From assembly GCF_042477335.2 (NCBI RefSeq), contig NC_091255.1, positions 21,182,501 to 21,246,500 on the forward strand: 64,000 nt of DNA, in the 5' to 3' direction. The notes below the pieces were generated by a model. The model ran no database searches. It was not told the origin of the DNA and saw only the letters and a list, made by a program, of their open reading frames with translations. The position numbers and the translations under genes are program-made. Positions 1 to 12,150 of this stretch are shown here, piece after piece. The stretch is from Ovis canadensis (taxonomy: Eukaryota; Chordata; Mammalia; Artiodactyla; Bovidae). Within the stretch, counting starts at the first letter, position 1, and each line of letters starts with the position of its first letter.

Positions 1-207
1 ACTCCCGGAGCTTACTCAGACTCATGTCCATCGAGACAGTGATGCCATCCAACCATCTCATCTTTTGTCGTCCCCTTCTCCTCTTGCCTTCAACCTTTCC
101 CAACATTGGGGTCTTTTCCAATGAGTCAGTTCTTTGCATCAGGTGGCCAAAGTATTGGAGTTTCAGCTTCAGCATCAGTCCTTCCAATGAATATTCAGAA
201 CTGAGTT
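1..207 (-). mobile_element. BovB LINE 3' fragment, cut by window edge
   Basis: Matches the 3' portion of the BovB at 35750-35960 (cagtgatgccatccaaccat, aaagtattggagtttcagct). The right side abuts an LTR-like sequence. Confidence 0.85.
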
Positions 208-545
208 CCTTTTGGAGCAGAGAAAGTTTTATTGATAGGGTGGCAACCAGGAAGATGGGTGGGTAGGTTTGTCTCAGATCCACTTTACTGGCCTGGGCTT
301 AAGGTTTTTAGGGATAAAAAGGAGGGGATTTCAGGGTGAGTGATCGTCTTATATCAGTCCTCTGATTGGTGCCTGGTGAGGTAGCATGGTGAAGTTTTGC
401 AAGAAAACACCAACCACCTGGTTCCAAACAGCCTGGGGTCTTCTTGCTTGTGGTCAGCATGTAGTCACCTTCCTCCACAGGATGTGGGTCTTAGTTTCTG
501 CAGAACAGCTCCAAGGTGTGAGTCAGATTTTCATGTATAATTGTG
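208..545 (-). mobile_element. LTR-like sequence (endogenous retrovirus), antisense
   Basis: Plus-strand 'agagaaagttttattgatag' reads as an AATAAA-bearing R region on minus, and the rest resembles a U3 (TATA-like ggataaaaag). No retroviral genes are attached. The family is not identified. Confidence 0.45.
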
Positions 546-554
546 ACTCTCTGC

Positions 555-755
555 ATGTGCTCAGTTGTGTCTGGCTCTGCAGCCCCTGGACTGTAGCCCG
601 CCAGGCTCCTCTGCCCATGGGGATCCTCCAGGCAAGAATACTGGAGTGGGTTGCCATTTCCTGCTCCAGGGGATCTTCCTGACCCAGGGATCGAACCTGA
701 GTCTCCTGCATCGGCAGGCGGATTCTTTACCACTGAGCCACCTGGGGATCCCATG
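555..755 (-). mobile_element. Bov-tA SINE
   Basis: Contains the Bov-tA signatures 'gactgtagcccgccaggctc', 'aagaatactggagtgggttg' and the B-box-like 'gatcgaacc', in reverse orientation. Confidence 0.9.
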
Positions 756-896
756 TGTGATTAGGACTCTGTTTTATAGCTGAACTGTAATTTCCTGATC
801 GCTTTTCCTTTGCTTCTGTGTTCCCTCACTTCCCTAATTAGTAACCGCTTGAATGTGCTTTTCAGAACTCAGGGAAGGCCTGAGACCACAGCCTTT

Positions 897-962
897 TTCT
901 ATTGGGTTGGCCAAAAATTTCATTTGGGTTTTTCTGTTACCTCAACTTTTTGGCCAAGCCAA
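897..962. mobile_element. Short mariner-derived inverted-repeat element (MITE)
   Basis: 'ttgggttggccaaaaa' at the left and its near reverse complement 'tttttggccaagccaa' at the right, joined by about 35 bases. These match the terminal repeats of ruminant mariner elements. A single right-end remnant lies at 5688-5725. Confidence 0.7.
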
Positions 963-1002
963 CACAAACAAGAAATGAGGGGGCGGTGGGGGCTTGGGGC
1001 AT

Positions 1003-1122
1003 GGAGAATTCCCTGGCAGACCAGTGGTTAGGACTCTGAGCTTTCACTGAGGGCCTGGGTTCCATCCCTGGTTGGGGAACTAAGGTGCCACAGCCACATG
1101 GCACAACCAAAAAAGAAAAAGA
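1003..1122 (+). mobile_element. CHR-type (tRNA-Glu-derived) SINE
   Basis: Has 'ttccctggcagaccagtggtt', 'gggttccatccctggttggg' and an A-rich tail (aaaaaagaaaaagaaa). Confidence 0.8.
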
Positions 1123-1546
1123 AACGGTGCTTTTGCACCCACGAGGGCCCCATAGGGTCCTGCTTGATTTCAACAGGAGAGCATTCTCATTTGTCTGCTG
1201 GAAACGACCATGCCAGCAGAGTGGGCCTTTCCAAAGCCATTTTGCTTCTCTTGGTACATCTGGGCAGGGAGGGACAGCCAGCCAACCAGGGTGAAGGCCA
1301 GTCAGCTTCCCTCCCCTGCAGAGACCACTGGAGCAGGCTGGGGCAGGGCACCTGCTGGGAGCCAGCCCCGGGGCCTTGGCCTCTCGTGCCACCTGGAGAA
1401 CGTCCCAGCTACCACTCCCTGTTTGCAGAGCTCCCAGTGTCTTGGAGCCACAAATAAACATCCTCTCACTTTGGGAGAGATGGGAAAGGGCGAGGACAGT
1501 TTATCACTCATCCATCAAATGTTTATTGAGTTCCTGCGTGCGTGCA

Positions 1547-1761
1547 TGCTCAGTCACTCAGTCATGTCCAACTCTCTGTGACCCCGTGCACTGTAGCCCA
1601 CTGGGGTCCTCTGTCCATGGGATTCTCCAGGCAATAATACTGGAGTGGGTTGCCATTTCCTACTCCAAGCAATGTTCCTGACCCAGAGATTGAGTCTGAG
1701 TCTCTTGCATCTCCTGCATTGACAGGCAGATTCTTTACCACTGCGCCACCTGGGAAGCCCT
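1547..1761 (-). mobile_element. Bov-tA SINE
   Basis: 'tgctcagtcactcagtcatg', 'tactggagtgggttgccatt' and 'cacctgggaagccc' in reverse orientation. Confidence 0.9.
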
Positions 1762-2850
1762 ATTAAGTACCTACTCTGTGGCATAAAAGATAGTCCTCTG
1801 CTTGGAGTCAGGAGAGAAGCTGAGGAAAGCACTCAGCCGTGGAATGGACATGTACTGTTTGCCAGACCCCAAGCTATGCCTGTTTCGTTCATTATTTATT
1901 GCTCACCACAGCTCTGTTAGGGATGCACTATCATCTCTTTTTACAAATGAGGAACCACAATCAGTGAGATTACAGTATCATGACAATCACTGAATGAGAA
2001 ACTGAACGTGAACTGCTTTCACAACAGATAACACTTATGCAAATACAAAGTATTATTGTTCTATAAGGAGGTAAGGAGAGGAAGTAGGTGTCCTGTAAGC
2101 AACCCCTCTCCCTGGAAGATGGAAAACTCTCAGGAGCAAACAGCCACGCAGTGACTCGAGGGAGACCAACGTCCTAGCTTTGTTCTCATCACCTCTGGCG
2201 GCCCAGGGACTTTAGGAGCCAGACAGATGGAGGAAGGGATGTAGAAGGGGAGGTGGGACCAGGGAGGGGGAAAGGATGGACTCTGGGGCGGGTCAAGGCC
2301 ACGAGCTCCAAACTGGACTTTGGAGCGTCTGATAGGATCTTATCAGGGATTTAGCAGGGATGTGATGGTGTCAGAGGCAGGATGGGAAAGACCAGGATTG
2401 AGAGATCTGGTTTCAGGAAGGCAGCCGCCAGCCACGGAAGCCACGAGAATCCCCTGTTCCCCGCGGGCCCCCTGCCAGACGGGCTACCTGAGAGGCCGGC
2501 CCACTGAGGACAATGCTTCCTCCTCCCTGCAGCTGAGGCCTTTTCCTTCCTGGCCTTTCCTGGGAAGAGAGGGAAAACAATTGAGCCTGACCCACAGGTA
2601 TTTGCACCCACAAGCCTGGGCTTCTAAACTGAACGCCACATGTCCATCCGGCCACCTCCGTGGGCCAATCGCGCAGCAGGCAAACTCGGCAGCTGCCTCC
2701 CATGCAACTCTGACTGTGCCAAGTCTCAGTCCAGCAGCCCATCGCCTTTCTCTCCAGGGTTTATGGGCCTAACTTTGGTTTTCTCATCTCTCCACTATGA
2801 TGATAAAGACACATCAAGCCTCAATCCAGAGCTCACAATCCAGAACTCAC
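1762..2850. other. Intergenic DNA, no gene recognised
   Basis: Contains MIR-like sequence around 1880-2000 ('tacaaatgaggaaccac'). The 150-codon open frame at 2320-2772 has no recognisable domain and is overlapped by frames of similar size on the other strand. Confidence 0.5.
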
Positions 2851-2985
2851 TCACTGGTGGTCCAGTGGCTAAAACTCCATGCTCCCAATTCAGGTAGCCT
2901 GGGTTTGATCCCTGGTCAGGGAACTGGATCCCACAGCCACAGCTAAGACCCGGCACAGCCAAATAAGTAAATATATATATATACA
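2850..2985 (+). mobile_element. CHR-type SINE with AT-rich tail
   Basis: 'ctggtggtccagtggctaaa', 'gggtttgatccctggtcagg', then 'aaataagtaaatatatatat'. Confidence 0.8.
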
Positions 2986-3404
2986 CAAAACTCATATACA
3001 TCGAGAGAGAGAAAGAGAAGTGGAACGAGAAATCATGGCTAATTTGGACCCTGGGGACATAAGCAGTGAAAATTTGGAGGGAAATCTCAATACCCTAGCT
3101 GATTAGGAAAGAACCATTAAAGCCTGGGATCTGCTGTGCTGCCCAGGGAACATTCTGGAAGTGCCTGGAAAAGGCTTGGACGAAATGTTTCATCTAATGC
3201 TGTTTGCAGGTTAGTTTGTTGAGGAAACCATTTCCTTGTTTAGACCACAGAGCAGCCTCCTCCCATTCCCTGGAACTTGAACTGTCATCAAATTCCACAT
3301 GGCAGTCTCTGTGACCTGGCTTCTGGGCTGGCTGTGGCTGGCCTGGCCAAAGCGGCCTTGGGCTCAATGAAGTTCACACTCTGAGTATGCAGATTGCATT
3401 GGAT

Positions 3405-3763
3405 CTTACTTTTCCTTTAAACTTTATTTATTTGTTTGGTCTCACTGAGTCTTCATTGATGATCACGGGCTTCTTCTAGTTGCGGTGAGTGGGGGCTGCT
3501 CTTCAGTGTGGCGTGGGGGCTGCTCATCGCAGTGGCGTCTCCTGTTGCAAAGCACAGGCTCTAGGCGCATGGGCTTCAGCAGCTGCCGCACAAGGAAGGG
3601 CTCAGGAGTTGTGGCTCCTGGACTCTAGCGCACAGGCTCAATAGTCGTGGGGCATGGGCTTAGCTGCTCCCGGGCGTGTGGCATCTTCCCAGACCAAGGC
3701 CCCAGACCACGTGCCCTGCATTGGCAGGCAGATTCTTTCTCACTGTGCCACCAGGGAAGTCCT
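3405..3763 (-). mobile_element. Long composite tRNA-derived SINE (about 350 bp)
   Basis: Starts with 'ctttatttatttgtttggt', continues with 'cttctagttgcggtgag' and 'aagcacaggctctagg', and ends 'ccaccagggaagtcc'. Related shorter copies lie at 53660-53900 and 57515-57765. Confidence 0.75.
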
Positions 3764-3857
3764 GGGTCTTACCCTTACCGCTCTTTCCCACTCTCTGTCT
3801 ACACACTGGGGCACCTTCTGAGGGTATCTAGAAGTGACTCGAACAAGTCCTTTTAGT

Positions 3858-4035
3858 GACTTCCCTGGTGTTCCAGCGGCTAAGACTCCTCGCTCCCATA
3901 GCAGGGGCCCAGGTTTGGTCCCTGGTCAGGGAACTAGATCCCCCATGCTGCAACTAAAGATTCTGCATGCCACAACTAAAAAGATACCACGTGCTACAGC
4001 TAAGACCCAGTGCAGCCAAATAAATAAATGTTGAA
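3858..4035 (+). mobile_element. CHR-type SINE
   Basis: 'acttccctggtgttccagcg', 'ggtttggtccctggtcaggg' and the tail 'cagccaaataaataaatg'. Confidence 0.8.
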
Positions 4036-4045
4036 AACAAAACAG

Positions 4046-4145
4046 GGACTCCCCCGGGTGTCCAGTGGCTAAGACTGAGCTTTCAATGGTGGGACCCTGG
4101 GTTTGAGCCCTCGTCGGGGTACTAGATCCCATAAACAAATAAAAA
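4046..4145 (+). mobile_element. CHR-type SINE, partial
   Basis: 'gggactcccccgggtgtcca' and 'gggtttgagccctcgtcggg' with tail 'aaacaaataaaaac'. It follows the previous SINE at once and may have inserted into its tail. Confidence 0.7.
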
Positions 4146-4149
4146 CTAG

Positions 4150-7100
4150 GTATTTCAAAACAAAGCAAAACAAAGCTAGTCCTTTCAGCCGCCATGTGTT
4201 ACCCACTGAGCAGGACCTCTTGATTTTTCAGGCACTGCTCATCCAACACCAAGACAGCCTCTCCCAGGCCTTCCCTCAAAGACGAGGTCGTCAGGATCAG
4301 AGTCCCCCACTGGCCCCTTCTATTTCACTAGATCCTTCCCAAAGCAGAGCTGTTTCCCCCTGCATTCGTGTTTGGGTGTGTCTCACTGAAAATGCAAGGA
4401 GCTGTAGGAACTGTAGACAATCTTTATTCACAGCAGCAGGGCCGACATGCTGTATTCTCAACTGGCTGACCCAGCGGACACAGCCCTGTGTGCCAAGGGC
4501 TTTTCAGGTGGTGTTTGTGTAGGCAGAGTAACCCTGCGCAGGGCTGCAAATGATCTCAGCAAAGTCACCGTTTACAGAATATGGGAGGAGAGTCAGAGAA
4601 CATGGGGCGACAGCCCGATCACCACTGTCTTGGCTGACTGTTACTGCCCTCCAGGGTCAAAGCAACTCTTCCGGTTTTTCTAGGTCACTTCTGTTCCCGT
4701 TATGACCCCAGTGTGAATCTCAGAGGCTTACTGATAGATGCCACACTGAACTCCGAGTCCCTCCGAATCCTACAACTCAGAGGCTTCACTTGGACCCAGC
4801 AAGTCACACCCACTTGTCACACCTGTCACACCCAACGCCGCTCCCCTAAGAGAGGTTCCTCCCGGGAAACCACTGGGGAGACCAGGGCCCTCCCACCACC
4901 CTCCAACCAGCCCCAATGTGACTCAATACGCAACTGCATGTGAAGTCAGAGCTTGAACTAGACTGAAACCCCAATTTGACCTGCAGCCTCTAGGATCCTG
5001 ACCAGGCCTGCAGGATGGAGAGGCAGAGCATCTGAGGGGCTACAAATTGGGAACCGGTTTCACTGGGGAACAGCAGAAGCCAGGGATCAAGCACCTCTAT
5101 GCCCGGGGCCCACATGTGGAAACAGCTGCTCAAACTATAACAAAACCAGGCTGATTGTGTCAGTCACTGAAGGAAAGTCTGCATAAATAGAGCTCGGAAG
5201 ACCAGGCTTATCTCTCAGGATTGCCCAATGGGCAAAGTAAATATTTAGTCCCAGCCCTGGAATGGTGCCTGCTAATTCTGTGCTGTGCTATCATTTTTCC
5301 CTTTATTCACTCACCCTGCCAACATTTGCTGCCAGTCCCACCCTGAATGGCCAACTCTGGCCTGGCACTACCATCCTCCAATGGCTCAGACGGGATTCTC
5401 CCGTCGTCTTCCCGTAGGGCATGTTGTTGGAGAAGGTGGGCAGCAGAGACTAGGAAGGCTTCACAAAGGGATCACTTTTAAGCTGCCTTTTGGTTGCTGT
5501 GTGCACCTCTTGAGATGCGAGCCACAAACAGGGGATGGACAGGAAGAGCCTTCCAGATCCAGGGAACAGCACGTGTCCCCAAGTCTCTGGCTGGACTGGT
5601 GGTTTCTACACTCAAGCTTCCCTCTAGTGAGGATGCTCCAGAAGCACTGAGTTCAAGCAAGGACTGTAGGGTTTATGTGATATCTTTCGGAAACCCGTGA
5701 ATGGACTTTTGGGCCAACCCAGTAGATGGGGCGGCCACTCACTGGCTGGAAAAGGTGAGCTTCTCTACTCGCCGAGCCTCGGTTTCACTCGGAAAAGTGG
5801 TGGTAAGAGGGGGCGCTTGAGGATCATATTGTCTGGGTCCAAATCCTACTAGCCAGCTCTGGGTTCCTGTCTTTCACCTCTTTATCTGAAAGTGGAGAAC
5901 ATACCCATCTCAGAAGCTAAGGGTTGAGATAGTACCTCAGATCCTTCCATCTGCATAAACGTTGGCTGCTCTGATTATACTGTTGTTATTTGTGCACAGT
6001 TGGGAACAGCAATCCCTGCCCCAGGGTCCTTCCCAGCAGATATTGGTTGAGATCGTACTGTGTTCTCTGTACTATTTGGACGTTTGATGGCCCCAGAAAA
6101 CCCAAGCAATTGCATGAGCAGGATGTTTACTAAGGTTTGCCTTGAGGACCAACACCTCCGGGTGGGAGGGGACGGAGCCAGGGATCCTAGAGAGAAAAGT
6201 GGGGTGGTCGTGCAGGCCCAATGCTGACCTCGACAGGCCACCGTGGAAAGCTCCTTGAGGGTCACCCTAAATGGGGCCCACCCTTTATCCGCCCCCCTCC
6301 ACTTGACCAGTCAATGGCTGGGGATCTGCAGAGAGGAGTGTGACCTTGAGCAAAGAGGCCTCTCATCCCTGGAGAGGCTAAAGGCTAAAGAGGTCCGAAC
6401 TCCGTCTGACAGCACCCAGAGCTGGGACACGCAGTGCCTAGAAGGGGCCCCCACCCCAAGCCGCACATCACAGTGTCCCCATGAGTGGGAAACAAAACAG
6501 ATGAAAATCCCCCACTGTCCTGAAGTAGTTGTTCTAGTGGGAGTTGAGGTTCTAAAGGTTGCTGCCAGGATGAAATGAGATAACAGGTGTAAAGTACCTT
6601 TCAAAGGGCCTTGCATAACAGAGCAGGCTTGCAGACAGAGACAATGACAGATAAACAGATGAGGAGATTACCAGGTGAAAGGACTGCAAGGAAGAGCCTC
6701 TAATGTGAATGGATGGGACTCAGAGTGTCTAGATCCTTCTCTGCCTGCACCCCAGGCTGTGACGTGGACAGGCGTTCCAGCCCCGATGGGGTCCCCCGCT
6801 TCTTAAGCCTTTCCTCAGTTTGTAAATAAAACCCTGGCATCAGGTCCACCAGAGCCGGCAGCCTGGCGCGGCCTGAGGGCTCTCTTCCGCCAGAGGTGGC
6901 TGGAATGATGGGCGGGAGCCTGGCTGCAGGAAGGGAGTCCTGGCACGCGCTCTGGAGGGGGCCTCTGGCGGAGACCAGGGAGATAAAGAGATTTCCCTGG
7001 CACCGGCCTCTCCCCATGGGGAGGAAATCGACCAGCAGAAGGGCCTGCTCCAACGCCCTCCAGGGCTGAGCCAGCTGCCCTCCCCTCAAGAGCCAGATGA

Positions 7101-7400
7101 AACAGTCAGGTCTTCAGGGAGGGGAAGCCCACTGATCAATCTGCTCCCAGTTACCAGGGATGTGGGCCCCTGGAAGCAGAAGGAAGCTGGCCAGGAGACA
7201 GAAGGGGGGTGGTCTCAGCCTTTGTTTCTCTTTTTTGTTTTTCCCTTTCTGTCTTGTCCCTCTTTTGTCCACCCTTTTCTCTTGGCCTCAGTTTCCCAGG
7301 TGGGACGAGGGAAGGGCCATCAGACCCAGTAAATCCAACTATGTGACACCCAGAGCAACATAAACACAGGTAAACGACAGCGATAATGTAAGGGTGAGGC
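4150..7400. other. Intergenic DNA, no gene recognised
   Basis: Unique-looking DNA with MIR-like pieces (about 5825-5945) and a mariner end remnant at 5688-5725. Open frames of up to 139 codons (4103-4522, 5285-5650, 7089-6700 minus) show no conserved domain or splice structure. Confidence 0.5.
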
Positions 7401-7406
7401 GACGGG

Positions 7407-7592
7407 AATTCGCTCTGTCGTGTCTGACTCTTTGTGACCCCATGGACTACAGTCCGTGGAATTCTCCAGATCAGAATGCTGGAGTGGGTAGCTGCTTTCT
7501 TCTCCAGGGGATCTTCCCAACCCAGGGATCAAACCCTGGTCTCCCGTACGGCAGGTGGATTCTTCACCAGCTGAGCCCCCAGGGAAGCCCAA
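7407..7592 (-). mobile_element. Bov-tA SINE
   Basis: 'tgtctgactctttgtgaccc', 'aatgctggagtgggtagc' and 'gagcccccagggaagccc' in reverse orientation. Confidence 0.88.
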
Positions 7593-8087
7593 TGTAAGGG
7601 TGCCCCGTGCAACTTGGGAGGGAAAGGCTAAAATGTATTTGTTGTTTACCTGAAACCTTGTGCTGCGGGAGGCCTGCAGCAAACCCGGATAGGAGAGGCT
7701 CCCTGGCAGACAGCAGGGACAGAGCCCGAGCTGAAGAGAGAGACGTGTCAGAGGGTGTGTGGGCAAGTTCACAGCTCCTCGGGGAAGGGCCGGAGGAAGG
7801 TGAAATGGGAAGCCAGTGCCCAGGCCCTCTCGGTCCCTCAGCAGGGAAGCAGACTGCCCTCTGACCTCATCTGACACGGCAGGGACAGGAAGGAGAGCTT
7901 TGGGGCAGCCTGGACTTCCACTGGCCCCCTGGTTCCTCCTGATGATGGAGTGAGTGCCCTAGTGACCCTGGCAATGCTGGGCAAAGGTGGGCTGGGAGGT
8001 CTGACTCTGTGAATTTTCTGTGGATGAGTGAGATGGGGTAGAGGGCTGGGGGATGCCCTTGAGTGTCTGAGCAGAGAGGCAGACACC

Positions 8088-8089
<2 letters not shown>

Positions 8090-8144
<55 letters not shown>
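8090..8144. repeat. (TG)n microsatellite
   Basis: About 27 TG units with one interruption (tatg). Confidence 0.95.
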
Positions 8145-8145
<1 letters not shown>

Positions 8146-8331
8146 TATGAGGTGGAGGAGATCCTCCCTTAGGAGTGGCATAGGTCCCCCGCAACACTCC
8201 AGCTGCTGACCCCAGAGGTCAACCAGTGCTTCTGTCCTTGGAATTCCAACTTCTGCCTGCTGTTCCCTACCTCCATCCCAGTTTTTCCCCCATCTGTAGG
8301 CCTTACCCATCCTTCAGTGCTCTCTCTCTCT

Positions 8332-8357
8332 AATAATAATAATAATAATAATAATAG
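8332..8357. repeat. (AAT)n microsatellite
   Basis: A run of AAT units directly before a CHR-type SINE. Confidence 0.9.
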
Positions 8358-8488
8358 GGATTTACCTCGTGGTCCAGTGGCCGGGCCCCCACTCTCCTAA
8401 TGCAGGGGGCCTGAGTTGGATCCCTGGTCAGGGAATAGATGCCACAAGCCAGAACTAAGACTTTGCTTGCTGCAAGTAAACAAGAAGA

Positions 8489-8494
<6 letters not shown>
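8358..8494 (+). mobile_element. CHR-type SINE
   Basis: 'gggatttacctcgtggtcca' and 'gttggatccctggtcaggg'. The tail has become the (AC)n tract at 8495-8526. Confidence 0.75.

Positions 8495-8526
<32 letters not shown>
8495..8526. repeat. (AC)n microsatellite
   Basis: About 16 AC units in the tail of a SINE. Confidence 0.95.
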
Positions 8527-8529
<3 letters not shown>

Positions 8530-8607
8530 TAATAACTACAGCTTATTTAATACAGCCCCTTGTTATGGTATCTTGTTTCATCTTTATAGCAACCCTAAGG
8601 GGTAAAT

Positions 8608-8822
8608 GAGCTTCCCTGGTGGCTCAGTGGTAAAGAATTCACCTACCAATGCAAGAAACAAGGGCCCCGACCCTGGCTCAAGAAGATCCCCTGGAGGGCA
8701 TGGCAACCCACTCCAGTACTATTGCCTGGAAAATCCCATGGACCGAGGAGCCTGGCGGGCTACAGTCCATGGGGTCACAAAGAGTAAGATGTATTGACTT
8801 AACAATTAAAACAATAACCACA
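8608..8822 (+). mobile_element. Bov-tA SINE inserted into a MIR
   Basis: 'cttccctggtggctcagtgg' through 'catggggtcacaaagagtaa' and an A-rich tail. An 11-bp target-site duplication AAGGGGTAAAT flanks it (8597-8607 and 8823-8833). MIR-like sequence continues on both sides (to about 8945, 'ccccattttacagatgagca'). Confidence 0.9.
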
Positions 8823-8945
8823 AAGGGGTAAATACTGTCCTTATCCCCATTTTACAGATGAGCAAACAGGCTCAGATGGTGACTTAAATGACCAAAGTCA
8901 CCTCACAGAGCTAGTCAGCAGGAGAGGGGGACCAAACCCAGGTCT

Positions 8946-10270
8946 GTATGGCTCCGGGGTGCCTGCTCTAGGGTCTGTACCTGTGGTTTGTAGGCCCTCG
9001 GCCCAGGAGTCTTGAGGGAAAGGCTCAGGTGGGGCTTTTTCTCCCTGAATCATCCGTCCCTGGCACAGAGGAAATAATAGCGTTTGTTGAAAGAAAAATC
9101 TTGTTCCCGAACGTACCCAGTCTGTTCCCTGGCCCCAGCACCTCACCCCGCCCTCCAGGCTCTGCAGGGCTGACACACGTGTTGTAGGAGTCTGGTCTCA
9201 GCTGGGACGAGGGCTCTGAGGAAGGAACTGGCTTGTGACTTGTCTGTCCCGTGGCTCCCTCCAAAGGAAGCCCCTCCCTGGGCGCAGGCGGGCCAGGAAC
9301 ATGTCCTTGGTCCCCAGAGGAGATAATGCCTTTGTCCCAATTGAGATAAACAAACAGAGCCGCTAGAACTCGTGTAACATAAGGTGCAGGAGCGCCCCAC
9401 CCGCAGTCACGGGCCTGGCCTTCCTCCCAAGGTCACCAGCAGGAGCCTGAGGACAGCTTGATCCCACCCCACTTGGATCGAAGGGCCACTTTGCAGGGGG
9501 GTAAACTGAGGCCCCGAGCAGGGAACCCACTCAGCTCCATTCCTTCGAGGTTACCAGCTTTCTGGCTTCTTCCCACCCCTCACCCACAGGGGAGCACGGG
9601 CCTCAGGGGCCACCACAGTGTGGTCTGCAATGTGGCCTCCGTGCAGGCAGACCCTGGAGTTCTTTGAAAGGGCAGCCTTCACCTACGTCCTTTTCCACCT
9701 CCACCACCCTTGACTTGGGGCCCCTGTAGACCTCTGGACCCTCCCCTTACCCCCCCCCCATTTCCCTTACCCCCTCCCAACACGAACAGAGCCTCAGGAG
9801 CAGGCCCAGCAAGCGTGCAAATGGAGAGCCGAGATGGGGAAGTTTATTTTCTAAGAAATCTAAATACATGGGGAGTATTTTTAGCCCCTGGCTCCCTCCC
9901 AGATGCCAAATCTAAACAGGGGGCCCGAGAGACAGCCCGCCAGGGACACCGAGCGGCGCGTGGAGACTGGGTGGGACAGGGTGGACCCCACCCTGTCCAG
10001 GCCCAGAGGTTGGATGACTGTTGGGGAGAAGGCTGGCCGCAGAGCCGAGGATGCAGAGAATGACTGCAGCCTTTGACAGGTGCCCCAACCCCGCCGTGTG
10101 CCTCAGCACCCTCAGTCCATGTGCGACCGCAGGAATACACCCTTAGAGGATTGTCCTGGAGCCCACGGTGGCTCCAGCAGGCATTCACTGAACATGCTGG
10201 GAGCCGGGAAACTAGAAGTCAGGTGGTGGCCCAACCCTTCAGCCATGGAGCCTTCCCCAGGCCTAGCCAG
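8946..10270. other. Intergenic DNA, no gene recognised
   Basis: GC-rich unique-looking sequence. Overlapping open frames on both strands are below 120 codons and carry no recognisable domain. Confidence 0.5.
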
Positions 10271-10277
10271 CTGCAGT

Positions 10278-10280
10278 GCT

Positions 10281-10321
<41 letters not shown>

Positions 10322-10323
10322 CA
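10278..10323. repeat. (GT)n microsatellite
   Basis: About 20 GT units. Confidence 0.95.
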
Positions 10324-10424
10324 CATTGTTGTGCCCAATGCAAGGACCCAGAAGTGAATGAAAGTAGAGCTAGGGGCTCCTTGTCCTGCCCCCTCATCTC
10401 TGGGGGAGCTGTGTCAGGAGCCAG

Positions 10425-10672
10425 GCCAGACTGGAAGGACTGATGCCGAAGCTGAAGCTCCAATATTTTGACCGCCTGATGCCAAGAGCTGATTCACTGG
10501 AAAAGACCCCGATGCTGGGAAAGATTGAGGGCAGGAGGAGAAGGGGCGACACAGGATGAGATGGTTGGATGGCATCACCAACTCAATGGATAAGAGTTTG
10601 AGCAAGCTCTGGGAGACAGTGAAGGACAGGGAAGCCTGGCGTGCTGCAATCCATGAGCACAAGGAACTTCAA
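10425..10672 (+). mobile_element. BovB LINE 3' end fragment
   Basis: Reverse complement of the 3' end seen at 35690-35960: 'aagctccaatattttgaccg', 'gatgagatggttggatggca'. Confidence 0.88.
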
Positions 10673-11704
10673 ACCCTCTCCTGAGATGGGCTCTGCAGGG
10701 GTGGGGGCCGCTCTCAGGAGCACACCAGCCCCTCTCCTCCAGCCTCTGGGATGTGGGGCCAGTCCCCCGGGGTGGAGCTGCCCACCGCCCGAGTGACCGG
10801 CCCGAAGTGACCTTGCTGTGAGCGGAGCACCAAGGGCACCTGCCTGTTCCGGGCTCCGCTGGTCAGGTTTATTACTGTGGGGTCAGAGGGGCCGGGTGGG
10901 GGGGCAGTAGTGCGCCTTCAGCCGAGGGGGGGGGCGGGTGGTTGGCGAGGCCTAGGCTCCCCTAGTCTCTGGCAGAGAGCTGGGACTTCCTGGTTCTGCT
11001 GCAGCGTTATTAGTCACCAAATGTTGCCTGGAGGGCAGGGGTGGGGGTGGGGGGCGCCGGGGGGGAGGGGCAGTTCAGACTTCCAAGAGAGAGAGCGCTG
11101 AGCCTGGGAGGGGCGAGGAGGAGGGCATAGCTGAGATCTCAGATCCCCCCCAGGCTGTATGGGAACCAAAGAGAACAGGTTTCAGTCCATACACCCCCTG
11201 CTGACACAAGCTGCCTGTTGTTGCCACAGTGACGGCAATACCCACCCCTCCACCACCACCCCACGGCTGTGTGGTCACCAGTTGAGGGAGAGGGTGCTTA
11301 TTCTTGGCCACAAAGGAGAAAAGGGAGAGGGAAGCTGCTATGGAGAGGGGGAGGGGGCATACCCTTCTCTGTCACCCAGGCCTAGCTGGGGGTGGTCAGG
11401 GCCTCTTAGGGTTTCGGAGCCTGAGAAGGCTTAGAGGTCACCTCCTCCAACGAGCTCCGCTCCAGAGGCCAGCAGCAAGCCAGGGCTTTGAGCATCGGGT
11501 ACTGGAATCCCGGGTGTGCCGGCGGAGCGGCCAGACCGGAAGTCTGTTGCGGAGGCTGTTCCCATCGTCTCAGGTGGCCATGCCCTGCAGTGGTGGTTTG
11601 AAGTGGGGCTTGTCTTCCCAGCCGGAGGTTGAGACCGGGAGGTGGCAGTGAAGGCTCCAGATCCTAGCCTCTAGGCCAGTGGTCAGGGAAGGGCCCTGGG
11701 CCTT
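10673..11704. other. Intergenic DNA with G-rich runs
   Basis: Contains G-runs around 10888-10945 and 11028-11072 that could fold as G-quadruplexes. No gene recognised. Confidence 0.5.
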
Positions 11705-12150
11705 CAACTTTGCAGAAAAGAATTCCCACAAAGACGGAAAGTAGTGAAGCCAGTCAAGTATTTATTAGGAGGCAAAAGTGTATAGACACATGGGCAGCCT
11801 CAGAGGGAGAGTCCCTGAGTCGCACCCTCATGACAATTTAAATCACTCACAAGGGGCATTTCTTCCGGGTTTCCTTTGGCCAATCTTTTTTGACTGACCT
11901 GGTTCACAGTCCATCTTTGATATAGTTCAGGATCCTCCCATGGGTACACAAGCATCTTAGCCCAGATGGATTCTACCGCAAAGGACTATGGGTAGAGTAT
12001 CCCTTGACGTCACTCTGCTTTGACCTCCAAGGAGCCTTTCTGCAGTTATGTGGTCGCGGAGATCTCCTGACTTAGAGAATGAGAGATGTGGTCTGGGGAG
12101 GGCCCAGCTTCCTGCCTTAATTGTCCTGCTCTTCTTGTCTTGGAGCTTCG
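11705..12150 (-). mobile_element. LTR-like sequence (endogenous retrovirus), antisense
   Basis: 'agtcaagtatttattaggagg' gives an AATAAA on the minus strand near the left edge, followed by LTR-like unique sequence. No retroviral coding sequence adjoins it. The family is not identified. Confidence 0.5.

Noticed and set aside
8090..8526. Regularly repeated sequence that could suggest a CRISPR-like array
   Set aside because: These are simple TG, AAT and AC microsatellites plus a SINE. There are no spaced direct repeats and the host is a mammal.
8608..8680. tRNA-like A/B boxes in the many Bov-tA and CHR copies
   Set aside because: These are SINE promoters descended from tRNA genes. None has a complete tRNA cloverleaf, so no tRNA gene is called.
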